A stretch of DNA of 30,022 bases, taken from assembly GCA_030429685.1 (NCBI GenBank), contig JAUIEY010000004.1:1-30022 (forward strand). The letters are read 5' to 3'. The notes under the pieces are model-generated. The model was not told the origin of the DNA, did not search any database, and was given only the letters and a program-made list of their open reading frames with translations. The translations under genes and the position numbers were made by a program. Numbering within the stretch: the stretch's first letter is position 1; the number at the start of each line of letters is the position of its first letter. This document shows positions 7,593 to 14,610 of the stretch, in pieces. Origin of the DNA: Gammaproteobacteria bacterium. GTDB lineage: Bacteria; Pseudomonadota; Gammaproteobacteria; Steroidobacterales; GCA-2729495.

Positions 7593-7629
7593 GCGCACAT
7601 CATAACTGTAGAATTAAAGCCATGGTCAA
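7584..7629. promoter_or_regulatory. overlapping divergent promoters of nadK and hrcA
   Basis: For hrcA (plus strand) TAGAAT at 7609-7614 ends 7 nt before the ATG at 7622, with TTGGCT at 7584-7589 as a possible -35 (19-nt spacer). For nadK (minus strand) TATGAT at 7604-7599 ends 6 nt before the ATG at 7592, with TTGACC at 7629-7624 as a possible -35 (19-nt spacer). The two promoters interlock, each using the partner's first codons. Both would start transcription at or next to the start codon. Confidence 0.5.
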
Positions 7630-8671
7630 TGAAATCACCGGAAAGCTGCCCGACGAGCGTGCCCAGCATATCCTGCGCACCCTCGTGCAGCAGTTTATCC
7701 GTGACGGCCAGCCGGTAGGTTCTCGCACGCTCTCCAAAGCCAGTGGATTGCGTCTCAGTCCGGCAACCATTCGCAATGTCATGGCCGACCTGGAGGACTT
7801 TGGTTTTATTGCTTCTCCACATACGTCCGCCGGGCGTATACCCACACCCAAGGGCTATCGTTTTTTTGTCGACACCCTGGTGAAGTACTCGCCGCTCGAT
7901 GATCAGGCGCTGTCAGATTTGCAGTTGCAGCTGACCGAGCAGCAGCAGCGGGACAAGCGGGCCGTGGTTGAAACCGCATCCGCGGCGCTGTCGACGCTAA
8001 CCAGTCTGGCCGGGCTGGTTACGCTGCCGAAGCAGTCCCACGTAACATTACGACAGATCGAGTTTCTGCCCATTTCCGATCGGCGCGTGCTGACCATACT
8101 CGTGACCAGCGAATCCGAGGTGCAGAATCGCATACTCAGTATGGATCGCGAATACAGCCATGAGGAGCTGCAGCGGGCAGCGAACTACCTGAACGATAAT
8201 TTTGCCGGCAAGGAAATCGCGGATATCCGGAGGCTGGTGCTGGAGCAGCTGGAAAAAACCCAGCAAACCATGAACCAGCTCATGATCGATACGATAACCT
8301 TCGCGCAACGTGCTCTCGACACCGAATCGCATAGTGGCTTTGTCATGAAAGGCGAAACCATGCTCATGAATTACGACGAGCTGGCGGATGTGCAGCAGTT
8401 GCGCAAATTGTTCGATGCCTTCAGTCAGCAACGGGAAATACTGGGTCTGCTGGATCGCAGTATTGCTGCTGACGGCGTGCAGATTTTCATCGGCGAAGAG
8501 TCCGGCTACCAGATGCTCGACAACTGCAGCGTGGTGACGGCGCCCTATAAAGTCGGCGATGACGTCGTGGGGGTGCTGGGGGTGATCGGCCCGACGCGAA
8601 TGGCCTATGAGCGCGTTATCCCTATTGTCGATATCACGGCCAAGCTGGTGGGGGCCGCGCTGAAGTCTTGA
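7622..8671 (+). CDS. hrcA: heat-inducible transcription repressor HrcA
   Basis: HrcA represses chaperone operons by binding CIRCE operators and depends on GroEL for activity. The 349-residue protein opens with a winged helix: DERAQHILRTLVQQFIRDGQPVGSRTL, then LSPATIRNVMADLEDFGFIASPHTSAGRIPT near residues 46-75. The rest matches the dimerisation and effector part, ending with DDVVGVLGVIGPTRMAYERVIPIVD. Length is normal. The start is ATG 7622, which has no ribosome site but a TAGAAT box 7 nt upstream. Its stop codon overlaps the -35 of the grpE heat-shock promoter. No CIRCE sequence (TTAGCACTC-N9-GAGTGCTAA) was seen near any gene in this window, so its targets probably lie elsewhere, for example groESL. 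Confidence 0.96.
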   Translation: MVNEITGKLPDERAQHILRTLVQQFIRDGQPVGSRTLSKASGLRLSPATIRNVMADLEDFGFIASPHTSAGRIPTPKGYRFFVDTLVKYSPLDDQALSDLQLQLTEQQQRDKRAVVETASAALSTLTSLAGLVTLPKQSHVTLRQIEFLPISDRRVLTILVTSESEVQNRILSMDREYSHEELQRAANYLNDNFAGKEIADIRRLVLEQLEKTQQTMNQLMIDTITFAQRALDTESHSGFVMKGETMLMNYDELADVQQLRKLFDAFSQQREILGLLDRSIAADGVQIFIGEESGYQMLDNCSVVTAPYKVGDDVVGVLGVIGPTRMAYERVIPIVDITAKLVGAALKS

Positions 8672-8694
8672 TTTTCCGGGCGATGGCCCCATAT
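8667..8694 (+). promoter_or_regulatory. sigma-32 (heat-shock) promoter of grpE
   Basis: CTTGAT at 8667-8672 and CCCCATAT at 8687-8694 match the RpoH consensus CTTGAA / CCCCATnT with a 14-nt spacer. The -35 overlaps the hrcA stop codon. Transcription would start near 8700, about 30 nt before the grpE ATG. Confidence 0.8.
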
Positions 8695-8730
8695 TTTTCC
8701 AGCATCTGAACCACAGGATGAGCTAACAGC

Positions 8731-9291
8731 ATGAGCGACAAGAAGGAACCCGCTGCCGCGCCGGACGGCGATGACCCGCAGGATCACGTGGAAACGGCGA
8801 TTCTGCCCGAGGACGCGGTTGAGCAGGCCGGTGATCTGGCCGAACAGCTCGCCAGCGCGCAGGCCGAGGCGGCGGACAACTGGAACAAGTATCTCCGCGT
8901 GGTGGCGGAACTCGACAATGTCCGCAAGCGCAACGCACGCGAACTGGAAAAAGCCCGCAATTTCGGGGTGGAAGGGCTGGCAGCGGAACTGCTGAACGTG
9001 GCCGACAGTCTGGAGATGGCGATTGAGACGGGCGCCGACGCGCCTGCAGAAAGCCTCTTAGAAGGTGGTCGTAACACGCTGAAGCAACTCCAAAAAGTTA
9101 TGGAGCAGTACGGTATCAGTGAGGTTTATCCGGAAGGAGAACCGTTTGACCCGGAATTGCACGAGGCCATGACAGCCCAGCCCTCCGACACGGCCGAGCC
9201 AAATACCGTGCTGACAGTCGTGCAGCGCGGTTATCAGCTCAATGGGCGCCTTTTGCGGCCCGCAAGGGTCATCGTGGCAAAAGAGCCTTAA
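8731..9291 (+). CDS. grpE: nucleotide exchange factor GrpE
   Basis: GrpE is the nucleotide exchange factor and thermosensor for DnaK; it releases ADP and so resets the chaperone cycle. The 186-residue protein has an acidic, poorly conserved N-terminus. A long helix follows (residues about 35-75, with NWNKYLRVVAELDNVRKRN), then the beta domain with GISEVYPEGEPFDPELHEAM and VVQRGYQLNGRLLRPARVIVAK. Length and layout are normal. An AGGA site at 8715-8718 precedes the ATG at a rather long distance of 12 nt. It has its own sigma-32 promoter and lies between hrcA and dnaK. Confidence 0.97.
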   Translation: MSDKKEPAAAPDGDDPQDHVETAILPEDAVEQAGDLAEQLASAQAEAADNWNKYLRVVAELDNVRKRNARELEKARNFGVEGLAAELLNVADSLEMAIETGADAPAESLLEGGRNTLKQLQKVMEQYGISEVYPEGEPFDPELHEAMTAQPSDTAEPNTVLTVVQRGYQLNGRLLRPARVIVAKEP

Positions 9292-9307
9292 ATCGAAAAT
9301 AAATTCT

Positions 9308-9320
9308 GGTGTCTGACACC
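9308..9320. repeat. perfect 13-bp palindrome between grpE and dnaK
   Basis: GGTGTC-T-GACACC is a perfect inverted repeat with a single central base. It sits 16 nt after the grpE stop and 1 nt before the -35 of the dnaK heat-shock promoter. It could be an operator, a degenerate intergenic repeat, or part of a weak terminator; it is not followed by a T-run. I saw no second copy in this window. Confidence 0.7.
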
Positions 9321-9321
9321 G

Positions 9322-9349
9322 TTGAAAAGCTGATTTTTGCCCATATTTA
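9322..9349 (+). promoter_or_regulatory. sigma-32 (heat-shock) promoter of dnaK
   Basis: TTGAAA at 9322-9327 and CCCATATTTA at 9340-9349 match the RpoH consensus, with 12 nt between them. Start would be near 9355, giving a leader of about 36 nt with GGAG shortly before the ATG at 9391. Together with the grpE promoter this gives dnaK-dnaJ its own heat-shock input. Confidence 0.75.
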
Positions 9350-9390
9350 GGGGCTAACTGAACAAATACTGACTTCCCGGAGAACCACAC

Positions 9391-11313
9391 ATGGGCAGAG
9401 TAATCGGAATTGACCTGGGCACCACGAACTCCTGCGTGGCCATCATGGATGGCGACCAGGCCAAGGTGCTGGAAAACTCCGAAGGCGATCGCACTACGCC
9501 TTCGGTGGTGGCATTCACCAAGGATGACGAAGTGCTGGTGGGCCAGCCTGCCAAACGTCAGGCCGTCACCAACCCGGAAAACACCCTGTTTGCGGTAAAA
9601 CGCCTGATCGGCCGCCGCTTTGATGACGATGTCGTGCAAAAAGACATCGGCATGGTGCCTTACAAGATCGTCAAGGCTGACAATGGTGATGCCTGGGTGG
9701 AGGCCAACGGCAAGCAGATGGCAGCGCCGGAAATTTCCGCACGCGTGCTGATGAAAATGAAGCAGACGGCTGAAGATTACCTGGGTGAGGAAGTCACCGA
9801 GGCAGTTGTGACCGTGCCTGCGTATTTCAATGATTCGCAACGTCAGGCGACCAAAGATGCCGGCAGAATCGCTGGTCTCGAGGTCAAGCGCATTATCAAC
9901 GAACCGACCGCTGCTGCACTTGCCTACGGCATGGACAAGAAACGTGGCGACCGCAAGATCGCGGTCTACGACCTGGGTGGCGGTACCTTCGATATTTCCA
10001 TTATCGAAATTGCCGAGATTGACGGTGAGCACCAGTTTGAAGTGCTGGCCACCAATGGCGATACCTTCCTGGGTGGTGAGGACTTCGATCTGCGCATTAT
10101 TGACTACCTGGCCAAGGAGTTTGAAAAGGAAAGCGGTGTTGATATCAAGAACGATCCGCTGGCTATGCAGCGCCTTAAAGAGGCTGCCGAAAAGGCCAAG
10201 ATTGAATTGTCATCCTCGCAACAGACCGAAGTGAACCTGCCGTACATCACGGCCGATGCTTCCGGACCCAAGCACCTGAACATCAAGCTGACCCGCGCCA
10301 AGCTGGAATCGCTGGTGGGCGAGCTGGTGGAGCGCACCATTGCGCCCTGTAAAACCGCGCTCGCTGATGCCGGCCTGAAAGTCGGTGACATCAAGGACGT
10401 GATTCTGGTTGGTGGTCAGACGCGTATGCCGAAGGTGCAGGAAGCGGTGCAGAACTTCTTCGGTCAGGAACCACGCAAAGACGTGAACCCGGATGAAGCC
10501 GTGGCAATTGGTGCCGCTATCCAGGGCGGCGTGTTGTCCGGCGACGTCAAGGATATCCTGCTGCTCGATGTGACCCCGCTGTCGCTGGGCATCGAGACGC
10601 TGGGTGGTGTCATGACCAAGCTGATCGACAAGAACACGACTATTCCGACCAAGGCAAATCAGACTTTCTCGACGGCTGATGACAACCAGACTGCGGTCAC
10701 CATACATGTGCTGCAGGGCGAGCGTGAGCGTTCTGTCGACAACAAGTCGCTGGGGCGTTTCGACCTGACGGATATTCCGCCGGCCCCGCGTGGTATGCCG
10801 CAAATCGAGGTGACCTTCGATATTGACGCCAACGGTATTCTTAATGTGTCGGCTCAGGACAAGGCGACCGGCAAGGAACAAAAGATTGTCATCAAGGCTT
10901 CCAGCGGTCTGTCGGACGACGAGATTGATCGCATGGTGCAGGATGCCGAAGCGCATGCGGAAGACGACAAGAAATTCCGTGAACTGGTGGATCTGCGCAA
11001 TCAGTCCGAAGCCATGGTGCATGCAACGGAAAAGACGCTTGCTGACCTTGGCGAAAAAGTCGCAGCGGATGAGCGCGCCCGAATTGAATCGGCCATTTCC
11101 GATCTTAAGGAGGCGCTCAAGGGTGACGACAAGGACAAGATCGAAACCAAGAGTCAGGCTCTGGCGGAAGCGTCAGCTTCACTGGCGCAGAAGGCCTACG
11201 AGCAGGCAGCTGCTGATGAGGCGTCTGCGGGCAGTGATGCGGGCAGCGCCGCTGGAGATGACGGTGTCGTTGACGCCGAGTTTGAGGAAGTCAAAGACGA
11301 CGACAAAAAGTAA
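9391..11313 (+). CDS. dnaK: molecular chaperone DnaK (Hsp70)
   Basis: This 640-residue Hsp70 uses ATP to bind and release unfolded segments, in a cycle with DnaJ and GrpE. The nucleotide-binding domain opens with GIDLGTTNSCVA and includes AVYDLGGGTFDISIIEI and the VILVGGQTRMPKVQ segment. The interdomain linker appears as DILLLDVTPLSLGIETLGG. The substrate domain has FDIDANGILNVSAQDKATGK and the lid continues to an Ala/Gly/Ser/Asp-rich tail ending EEVKDDDKK, like the EEVKD end of E. coli DnaK. GGAG precedes the ATG. dnaJ follows 4 nt after the stop. Confidence 0.99.
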   Translation: MGRVIGIDLGTTNSCVAIMDGDQAKVLENSEGDRTTPSVVAFTKDDEVLVGQPAKRQAVTNPENTLFAVKRLIGRRFDDDVVQKDIGMVPYKIVKADNGDAWVEANGKQMAAPEISARVLMKMKQTAEDYLGEEVTEAVVTVPAYFNDSQRQATKDAGRIAGLEVKRIINEPTAAALAYGMDKKRGDRKIAVYDLGGGTFDISIIEIAEIDGEHQFEVLATNGDTFLGGEDFDLRIIDYLAKEFEKESGVDIKNDPLAMQRLKEAAEKAKIELSSSQQTEVNLPYITADASGPKHLNIKLTRAKLESLVGELVERTIAPCKTALADAGLKVGDIKDVILVGGQTRMPKVQEAVQNFFGQEPRKDVNPDEAVAIGAAIQGGVLSGDVKDILLLDVTPLSLGIETLGGVMTKLIDKNTTIPTKANQTFSTADDNQTAVTIHVLQGERERSVDNKSLGRFDLTDIPPAPRGMPQIEVTFDIDANGILNVSAQDKATGKEQKIVIKASSGLSDDEIDRMVQDAEAHAEDDKKFRELVDLRNQSEAMVHATEKTLADLGEKVAADERARIESAISDLKEALKGDDKDKIETKSQALAEASASLAQKAYEQAAADEASAGSDAGSAAGDDGVVDAEFEEVKDDDKK

Positions 11314-11317
11314 GTAG

Positions 11318-12454
11318 ATGTCCAAACGGGATTATTACGAAGTCCTTGGCGTTGCCAAGGGAGCAACCGCCGATGAGCTGAAAAAAGCTTATCGGCGGCT
11401 TGCTATGAAGCACCATCCGGATCGCAATCCGGATGACTCGGAAGCCGAGGCCAAGTTTAAGGAGGCCAAGGAGGCCTACGAGGTCCTGGCGGATGAGCAG
11501 AAGCGCGCGGCCTATGATCAGTTCGGCCATGCCGGGGTGGATCCGTCCGCAGGCGGCATGGGCGGCATGGGTGGCATGGGCGGCCAGGGCTTTAGCGACA
11601 TTTTCGGTGATGTGTTCGGCGACATTTTTGGCGGCGGGCGCCGCAGCCAGGGAGGTCCCTACAGAGGCGCTGACCTGCGCTACGAATTATCCCTGAGCCT
11701 GGAAGAGGCCGTGCTGGGCCACGATGCCGAGATCAATTTTCAGAGTCTCAAAGAATGCGCCACCTGCAACGGCGACGGCGCCAAACCCGGCACGGCGAAG
11801 AAAAGCTGTGCCACCTGCGGCGGCGTCGGCCAGATACGCCGCCAGCAGGGCTTTTTCTCTGTGCAGCAGACCTGCCCGGATTGCCGCGGCGAGGGCATGA
11901 TTATTGAAGAACCCTGCCCGGACTGTAAGGGGCAGGGTCGCGTGCAGCAGGCACGCACCTTGTCGGTAAAAGTGCCGGCCGGGGTCGATACCGGTGACCG
12001 CATTCGCCTGTCCGGCGAGGGCGAAGCGGGGCAGGCGGGCGGACCGCCGGGCGATTTGTATGTCGAAATCCGCGTGCGGCCTCACAAGGTGTTTGAGCGT
12101 GACGGTGCTGATCTCTCCTGCCGGGTGCCGCTCAGTTTTACCGCAGCCGCGCTCGGCGGCGAAACCAAGGTGCCTACACTCGGCGGTGAGGTCAGCCTGA
12201 AGATTCCTGCCGGTACCCAGTCGGGCAAGGTGTTCCGCCTGCGCGGCAAGGGCGTCAGGCAGGTGCGTGGCGGCGGCCCGGGTGACCTGTATTGTCGCGT
12301 CGACGTGGAAACACCGACCGATCTCACCGGTGAGCAAAAAGAACTGTTGCAGAAGTTGCAGGCGTCCATCGAAGCCGGTGGCGACCGCCACAGCCCGAAG
12401 GCGCGCAACTGGAAAGACAGCGTCAAAGAGTTTTTTGACGGCATCGGGTCCTGA
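11318..12454 (+). CDS. dnaJ: molecular chaperone DnaJ (Hsp40)
   Basis: DnaJ delivers substrates to DnaK and stimulates its ATPase. The 378-residue protein has the full type I layout. The J domain spans residues 1-70 with HPD at 33-35. The Gly/Phe region is at about 78-115 and contains a GGM tandem repeat. Four zinc-binding CxxCxGxG repeats have cysteine pairs at 147/150, 164/167, 186/189 and 200/203. The C-terminal substrate domains follow (VPAGVDTGDRIRLSGEGEAG, IPAGTQSGKVFRLRGKG). It starts 4 nt after dnaK and must share the dnaK transcript. Confidence 0.99.
   Translation: MSKRDYYEVLGVAKGATADELKKAYRRLAMKHHPDRNPDDSEAEAKFKEAKEAYEVLADEQKRAAYDQFGHAGVDPSAGGMGGMGGMGGQGFSDIFGDVFGDIFGGGRRSQGGPYRGADLRYELSLSLEEAVLGHDAEINFQSLKECATCNGDGAKPGTAKKSCATCGGVGQIRRQQGFFSVQQTCPDCRGEGMIIEEPCPDCKGQGRVQQARTLSVKVPAGVDTGDRIRLSGEGEAGQAGGPPGDLYVEIRVRPHKVFERDGADLSCRVPLSFTAAALGGETKVPTLGGEVSLKIPAGTQSGKVFRLRGKGVRQVRGGGPGDLYCRVDVETPTDLTGEQKELLQKLQASIEAGGDRHSPKARNWKDSVKEFFDGIGS
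11555..11590 (+). repeat. tandem 9-bp repeat in dnaJ Gly/Phe region
   Basis: The unit GGCATGGGC occurs at 11555, 11564 (last base T) and 11573, with a degenerate fourth copy GGCCAGGGC at 11582. Nine bases keep the frame, so slippage would add or remove Gly-Met-Gly units in the flexible linker without breaking the gene. Confidence 0.8.
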
Positions 12455-12491
12455 AAACCCGTCGGTGACTGCTCAGGTCATATACACTACG

Positions 12492-12509
12492 CCCTGATTC
12501 AGCAGGGAG
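12492..12509 (+). promoter_or_regulatory. hairpin overlapping the dapB ribosome site
   Basis: CCCTG at 12492-12496 can pair with CAGGG at 12503-12507. The dapB ribosome site AGGGAG at 12504-12509 lies in the 3' arm, 6 nt before the ATG. The 5-bp stem is modest, so any effect on translation would be mild. Confidence 0.3.
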
Positions 12510-12515
12510 TAGCAG

Positions 12516-13319
12516 ATGCTCAAAATTGCCGTATTCGGAGCCAACGGTCGCATGGGCCGGGCCGTCACCCGCGTGGTCGCCGCGATGCCCGAGGTTGAAC
12601 TGGTGGGTGCCTGCACCGAGGCCGGCCACGCTACAGTCGGTCAGGACGCGGGTGAACTGGCCGGGCTCGGGCAGCTTGGCGTGGCGGTGCGCGGCGATGC
12701 CGAGGAGGCGCTCGCCGACGCCGATGTGGCCATTGATTTCACCCTGCCCGCTGCGGTTCCCGGAAATCTGGCGGCGGCCGCTGCCACGCATACCGCGCTG
12801 GTCATGGGTACGACCGGTCTGAGCGCCGAGCATGTGGCACTTCTTAGCGAAACAAGTGAAAAAATATCAATACTTTATGGTAGAAATTTAAGCATTGGTG
12901 TTAATGTTTTTACCGAACTGGCCAGGCAGGCAGCGCGCTACCTCGGTGCTGACTGGGACGTGGAAATAACCGAGGCTCATCATCGCTACAAGCTCGACGC
13001 GCCATCGGGAACCGCACTGCAGCTTGGCGAGGCAGTAGCCGATGTGCGCGGCACTAATCTGCAGGACGTGATGGTGGCCGGCCGGCACGGGCATACCGGC
13101 GAGCGGCCGGCGGGTGCCATTGGCATCAGTTCGATTCGGGCCGGCAATATTGTTGGCGATCACACGGTCGCGTTTGTATCCGATACTGAAGCGGTGGAGT
13201 TGCGCCATCACGCGGTTGATCGCGAATTGTTCGCCAGCGGTGCGTTGCGCGCGGCGCAGTGGTTGAATGGCAAGCCGCCGGGACTTTACAGTATGCGGGA
13301 TGTGCTTGGATTCGAATGA
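12516..13319 (+). CDS. dapB: 4-hydroxy-tetrahydrodipicolinate reductase DapB
   Basis: DapB reduces the product of DapA with NAD(P)H in the lysine and diaminopimelate pathway. The 267-residue protein starts with the Rossmann motif GANGRMGR (8-15). VMGTTGL near 97-102 contributes to cofactor binding. The catalytic segment is EAHHRYKLDAPSGTAL with H155 and K159; the fourth position of the usual HHRHK is Tyr (Y158). The C-terminal GAIGISSIRAGNIVGDHTV and the final NGKPPGLYSMRDVL segments fit the family. AGGGAG at 12504-12509 supports the ATG. Codons 109-132 are strikingly AT-rich compared with the rest of the gene. It follows dnaJ by 61 nt; its C-terminal coding end contains the -35 of the carA promoter. 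Confidence 0.97.
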   Translation: MLKIAVFGANGRMGRAVTRVVAAMPEVELVGACTEAGHATVGQDAGELAGLGQLGVAVRGDAEEALADADVAIDFTLPAAVPGNLAAAAATHTALVMGTTGLSAEHVALLSETSEKISILYGRNLSIGVNVFTELARQAARYLGADWDVEITEAHHRYKLDAPSGTALQLGEAVADVRGTNLQDVMVAGRHGHTGERPAGAIGISSIRAGNIVGDHTVAFVSDTEAVELRHHAVDRELFASGALRAAQWLNGKPPGLYSMRDVLGFE

Positions 13320-13334
13320 GAGCTCGGCTAAAAT
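13306..13334 (+). promoter_or_regulatory. sigma-70 type promoter of carAB-greA
   Basis: TTGGAT at 13306-13311 and TAAAAT at 13329-13334 are exactly 17 nt apart. The -35 lies in the last codons of dapB. Transcription would start near 13341, giving a leader of about 93 nt before the carA GTG at 13434. Confidence 0.65.
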
Positions 13335-13361
13335 AACTCTGGTCCCAGACAGAAATACAGA

Positions 13362-13400
13362 AACGGAAGGCGATCCGGACCGGTCCCTTCCGTTCTTTGT
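13362..13400 (+). terminator. terminator-like hairpin in the carA leader (candidate attenuator)
   Basis: AACGGAAGG at 13362-13370 pairs perfectly with CCTTCCGTT at 13386-13394, followed by CTTTGT. The T-run is interrupted by C and G, so termination may be partial. It lies downstream of the carA promoter and upstream of the start codon. The 15-nt loop contains the palindrome GGACCGGTCC (13377-13386), which overlaps the 3' arm and could compete with the stem. It could end dapB transcripts, attenuate carAB, or both. Confidence 0.55.
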
Positions 13401-13433
13401 ATGCGGGCCACGCACAAAGCTGAGGAATCAATT

Positions 13434-14594
13434 GTGACAGTACCTGCATTGCTGGCTCTCGAGGACGGCACGATCTTTCACGGCATTTCGGTTGGCGCCG
13501 AGGGCCGGACCATTGGCGAAGTTGTGTTCAACACTGCCATGACGGGGTACCAGGAAATCCTGACCGATCCGTCCTACGCCCGCCAGATTGTGACCCTGAC
13601 CTATCCTCATATAGGCAATACCGGCACCAACAGTGAAGACTTTGAAAGCCGCAAGATATTTGCGGCCGGACTGGTGATTCGCGATCTGCCACTGCTGGAG
13701 AGCAACTGGCGCAATGAGCTGTCGTTCCCCGAGTTTCTGCAGCGAGGCAATATTCCCGCCATCGCCGATATCGATACGCGCAGGTTGACCCGCATTCTGC
13801 GCGAGAAAGGCGCCCAGTCAGGCTGCATTATTACCGGCGAGGCCGATGTCGAAGAAGCCATCAAGCACGCGAAAAAGTTTCCCGGTCTGGCCGGCATGGA
13901 CCTGGCGCGCATCGTCAGCACGGAGTCCACGTACCAGTGGAGCATGGGGTCAGGCTGGCCCAACGACGATGGTTCGCCGGGCAAGCGCATTACCACCAAT
14001 CATGTAGTTGCCTACGATTTCGGTGTTAAGCGCAACATCCTTAAATTGTTCGTGGATCACAATTGCCGGGTTACCGTGGTGCCGGCGCAAACTGCAGCCG
14101 AAGACGTGCTGGCCATGGCGCCGGACGGGGTATTCCTGAGTAACGGCCCGGGTGATCCGGAGCCCTGCGAATACGCAATCAAGGCCACGCAGCAGTTTCT
14201 GCAGGCGGGCATGCCGGTTTTCGGTATCTGCCTCGGGCACCAGATTCTGGCGCTGGCCAGCGGCGCCAAAACAGTCAAGATGAAGTTTGGTCATCATGGC
14301 GCCAATCATCCGGTGATCGATCTGGATTCCAGCGAAGTTATGATTACCAGTCAGAACCACGGTTTTGCAGTGGATGAAGAGTCGCTGCCGGAAAACCTGC
14401 GACCCACGCACCGTTCATTGTTTGACAACTCATTGCAGGGTGTTGAGCGTACCGACTGCCTGGCGATGGGGTTCCAGGGCCATCCGGAAGCGAGTCCCGG
14501 ACCGCACGATTTGCGCCCCATATTCTCGCGTTTCGTTGACATGATGCGCGACAACCGCAATTCCAACGCCGGCGCTAAAGCCAACGCCAGCTGA
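13434..14594 (+). CDS. carA: carbamoyl-phosphate synthase small subunit CarA (glutaminase)
   Basis: CarA hydrolyses glutamine and passes ammonia to CarB to make carbamoyl phosphate for arginine and pyrimidine synthesis. With the GTG start it has 386 residues. The N-terminal domain carries LEDGTIFHG, GEVVFNTAMTGYQEILTDPSY and IVTLTYPHIGNTG. The class I glutaminase domain has the nucleophile C266 in GICLGHQ, and H350 and E352 in GHPEASPGPHD. GTG 13434 was chosen because MTVPALLALEDG matches the spacing of E. coli CarA and a strong GAGGA site lies at 13422-13426. The in-frame ATG at 13401 would add 11 residues and has no ribosome site. carB follows after 16 nt. Confidence 0.97.
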   Translation: MTVPALLALEDGTIFHGISVGAEGRTIGEVVFNTAMTGYQEILTDPSYARQIVTLTYPHIGNTGTNSEDFESRKIFAAGLVIRDLPLLESNWRNELSFPEFLQRGNIPAIADIDTRRLTRILREKGAQSGCIITGEADVEEAIKHAKKFPGLAGMDLARIVSTESTYQWSMGSGWPNDDGSPGKRITTNHVVAYDFGVKRNILKLFVDHNCRVTVVPAQTAAEDVLAMAPDGVFLSNGPGDPEPCEYAIKATQQFLQAGMPVFGICLGHQILALASGAKTVKMKFGHHGANHPVIDLDSSEVMITSQNHGFAVDEESLPENLRPTHRSLFDNSLQGVERTDCLAMGFQGHPEASPGPHDLRPIFSRFVDMMRDNRNSNAGAKANAS

Positions 14595-14610
14595 GCCTGA
14601 AGAAAACTTT

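Noticed and set aside
9058..11022. Long minus-strand frames (324 and 270 residues) opposite dnaK
   Set aside because: They mirror the codon bias of dnaK, which is unmistakable on the plus strand; the His-rich composition is typical of such shadows.
13401..13433. ATG 13401 as carA start
   Set aside because: No ribosome site, extra residues not present in E. coli CarA, whereas GTG 13434 has GAGGA at proper distance and aligns exactly.
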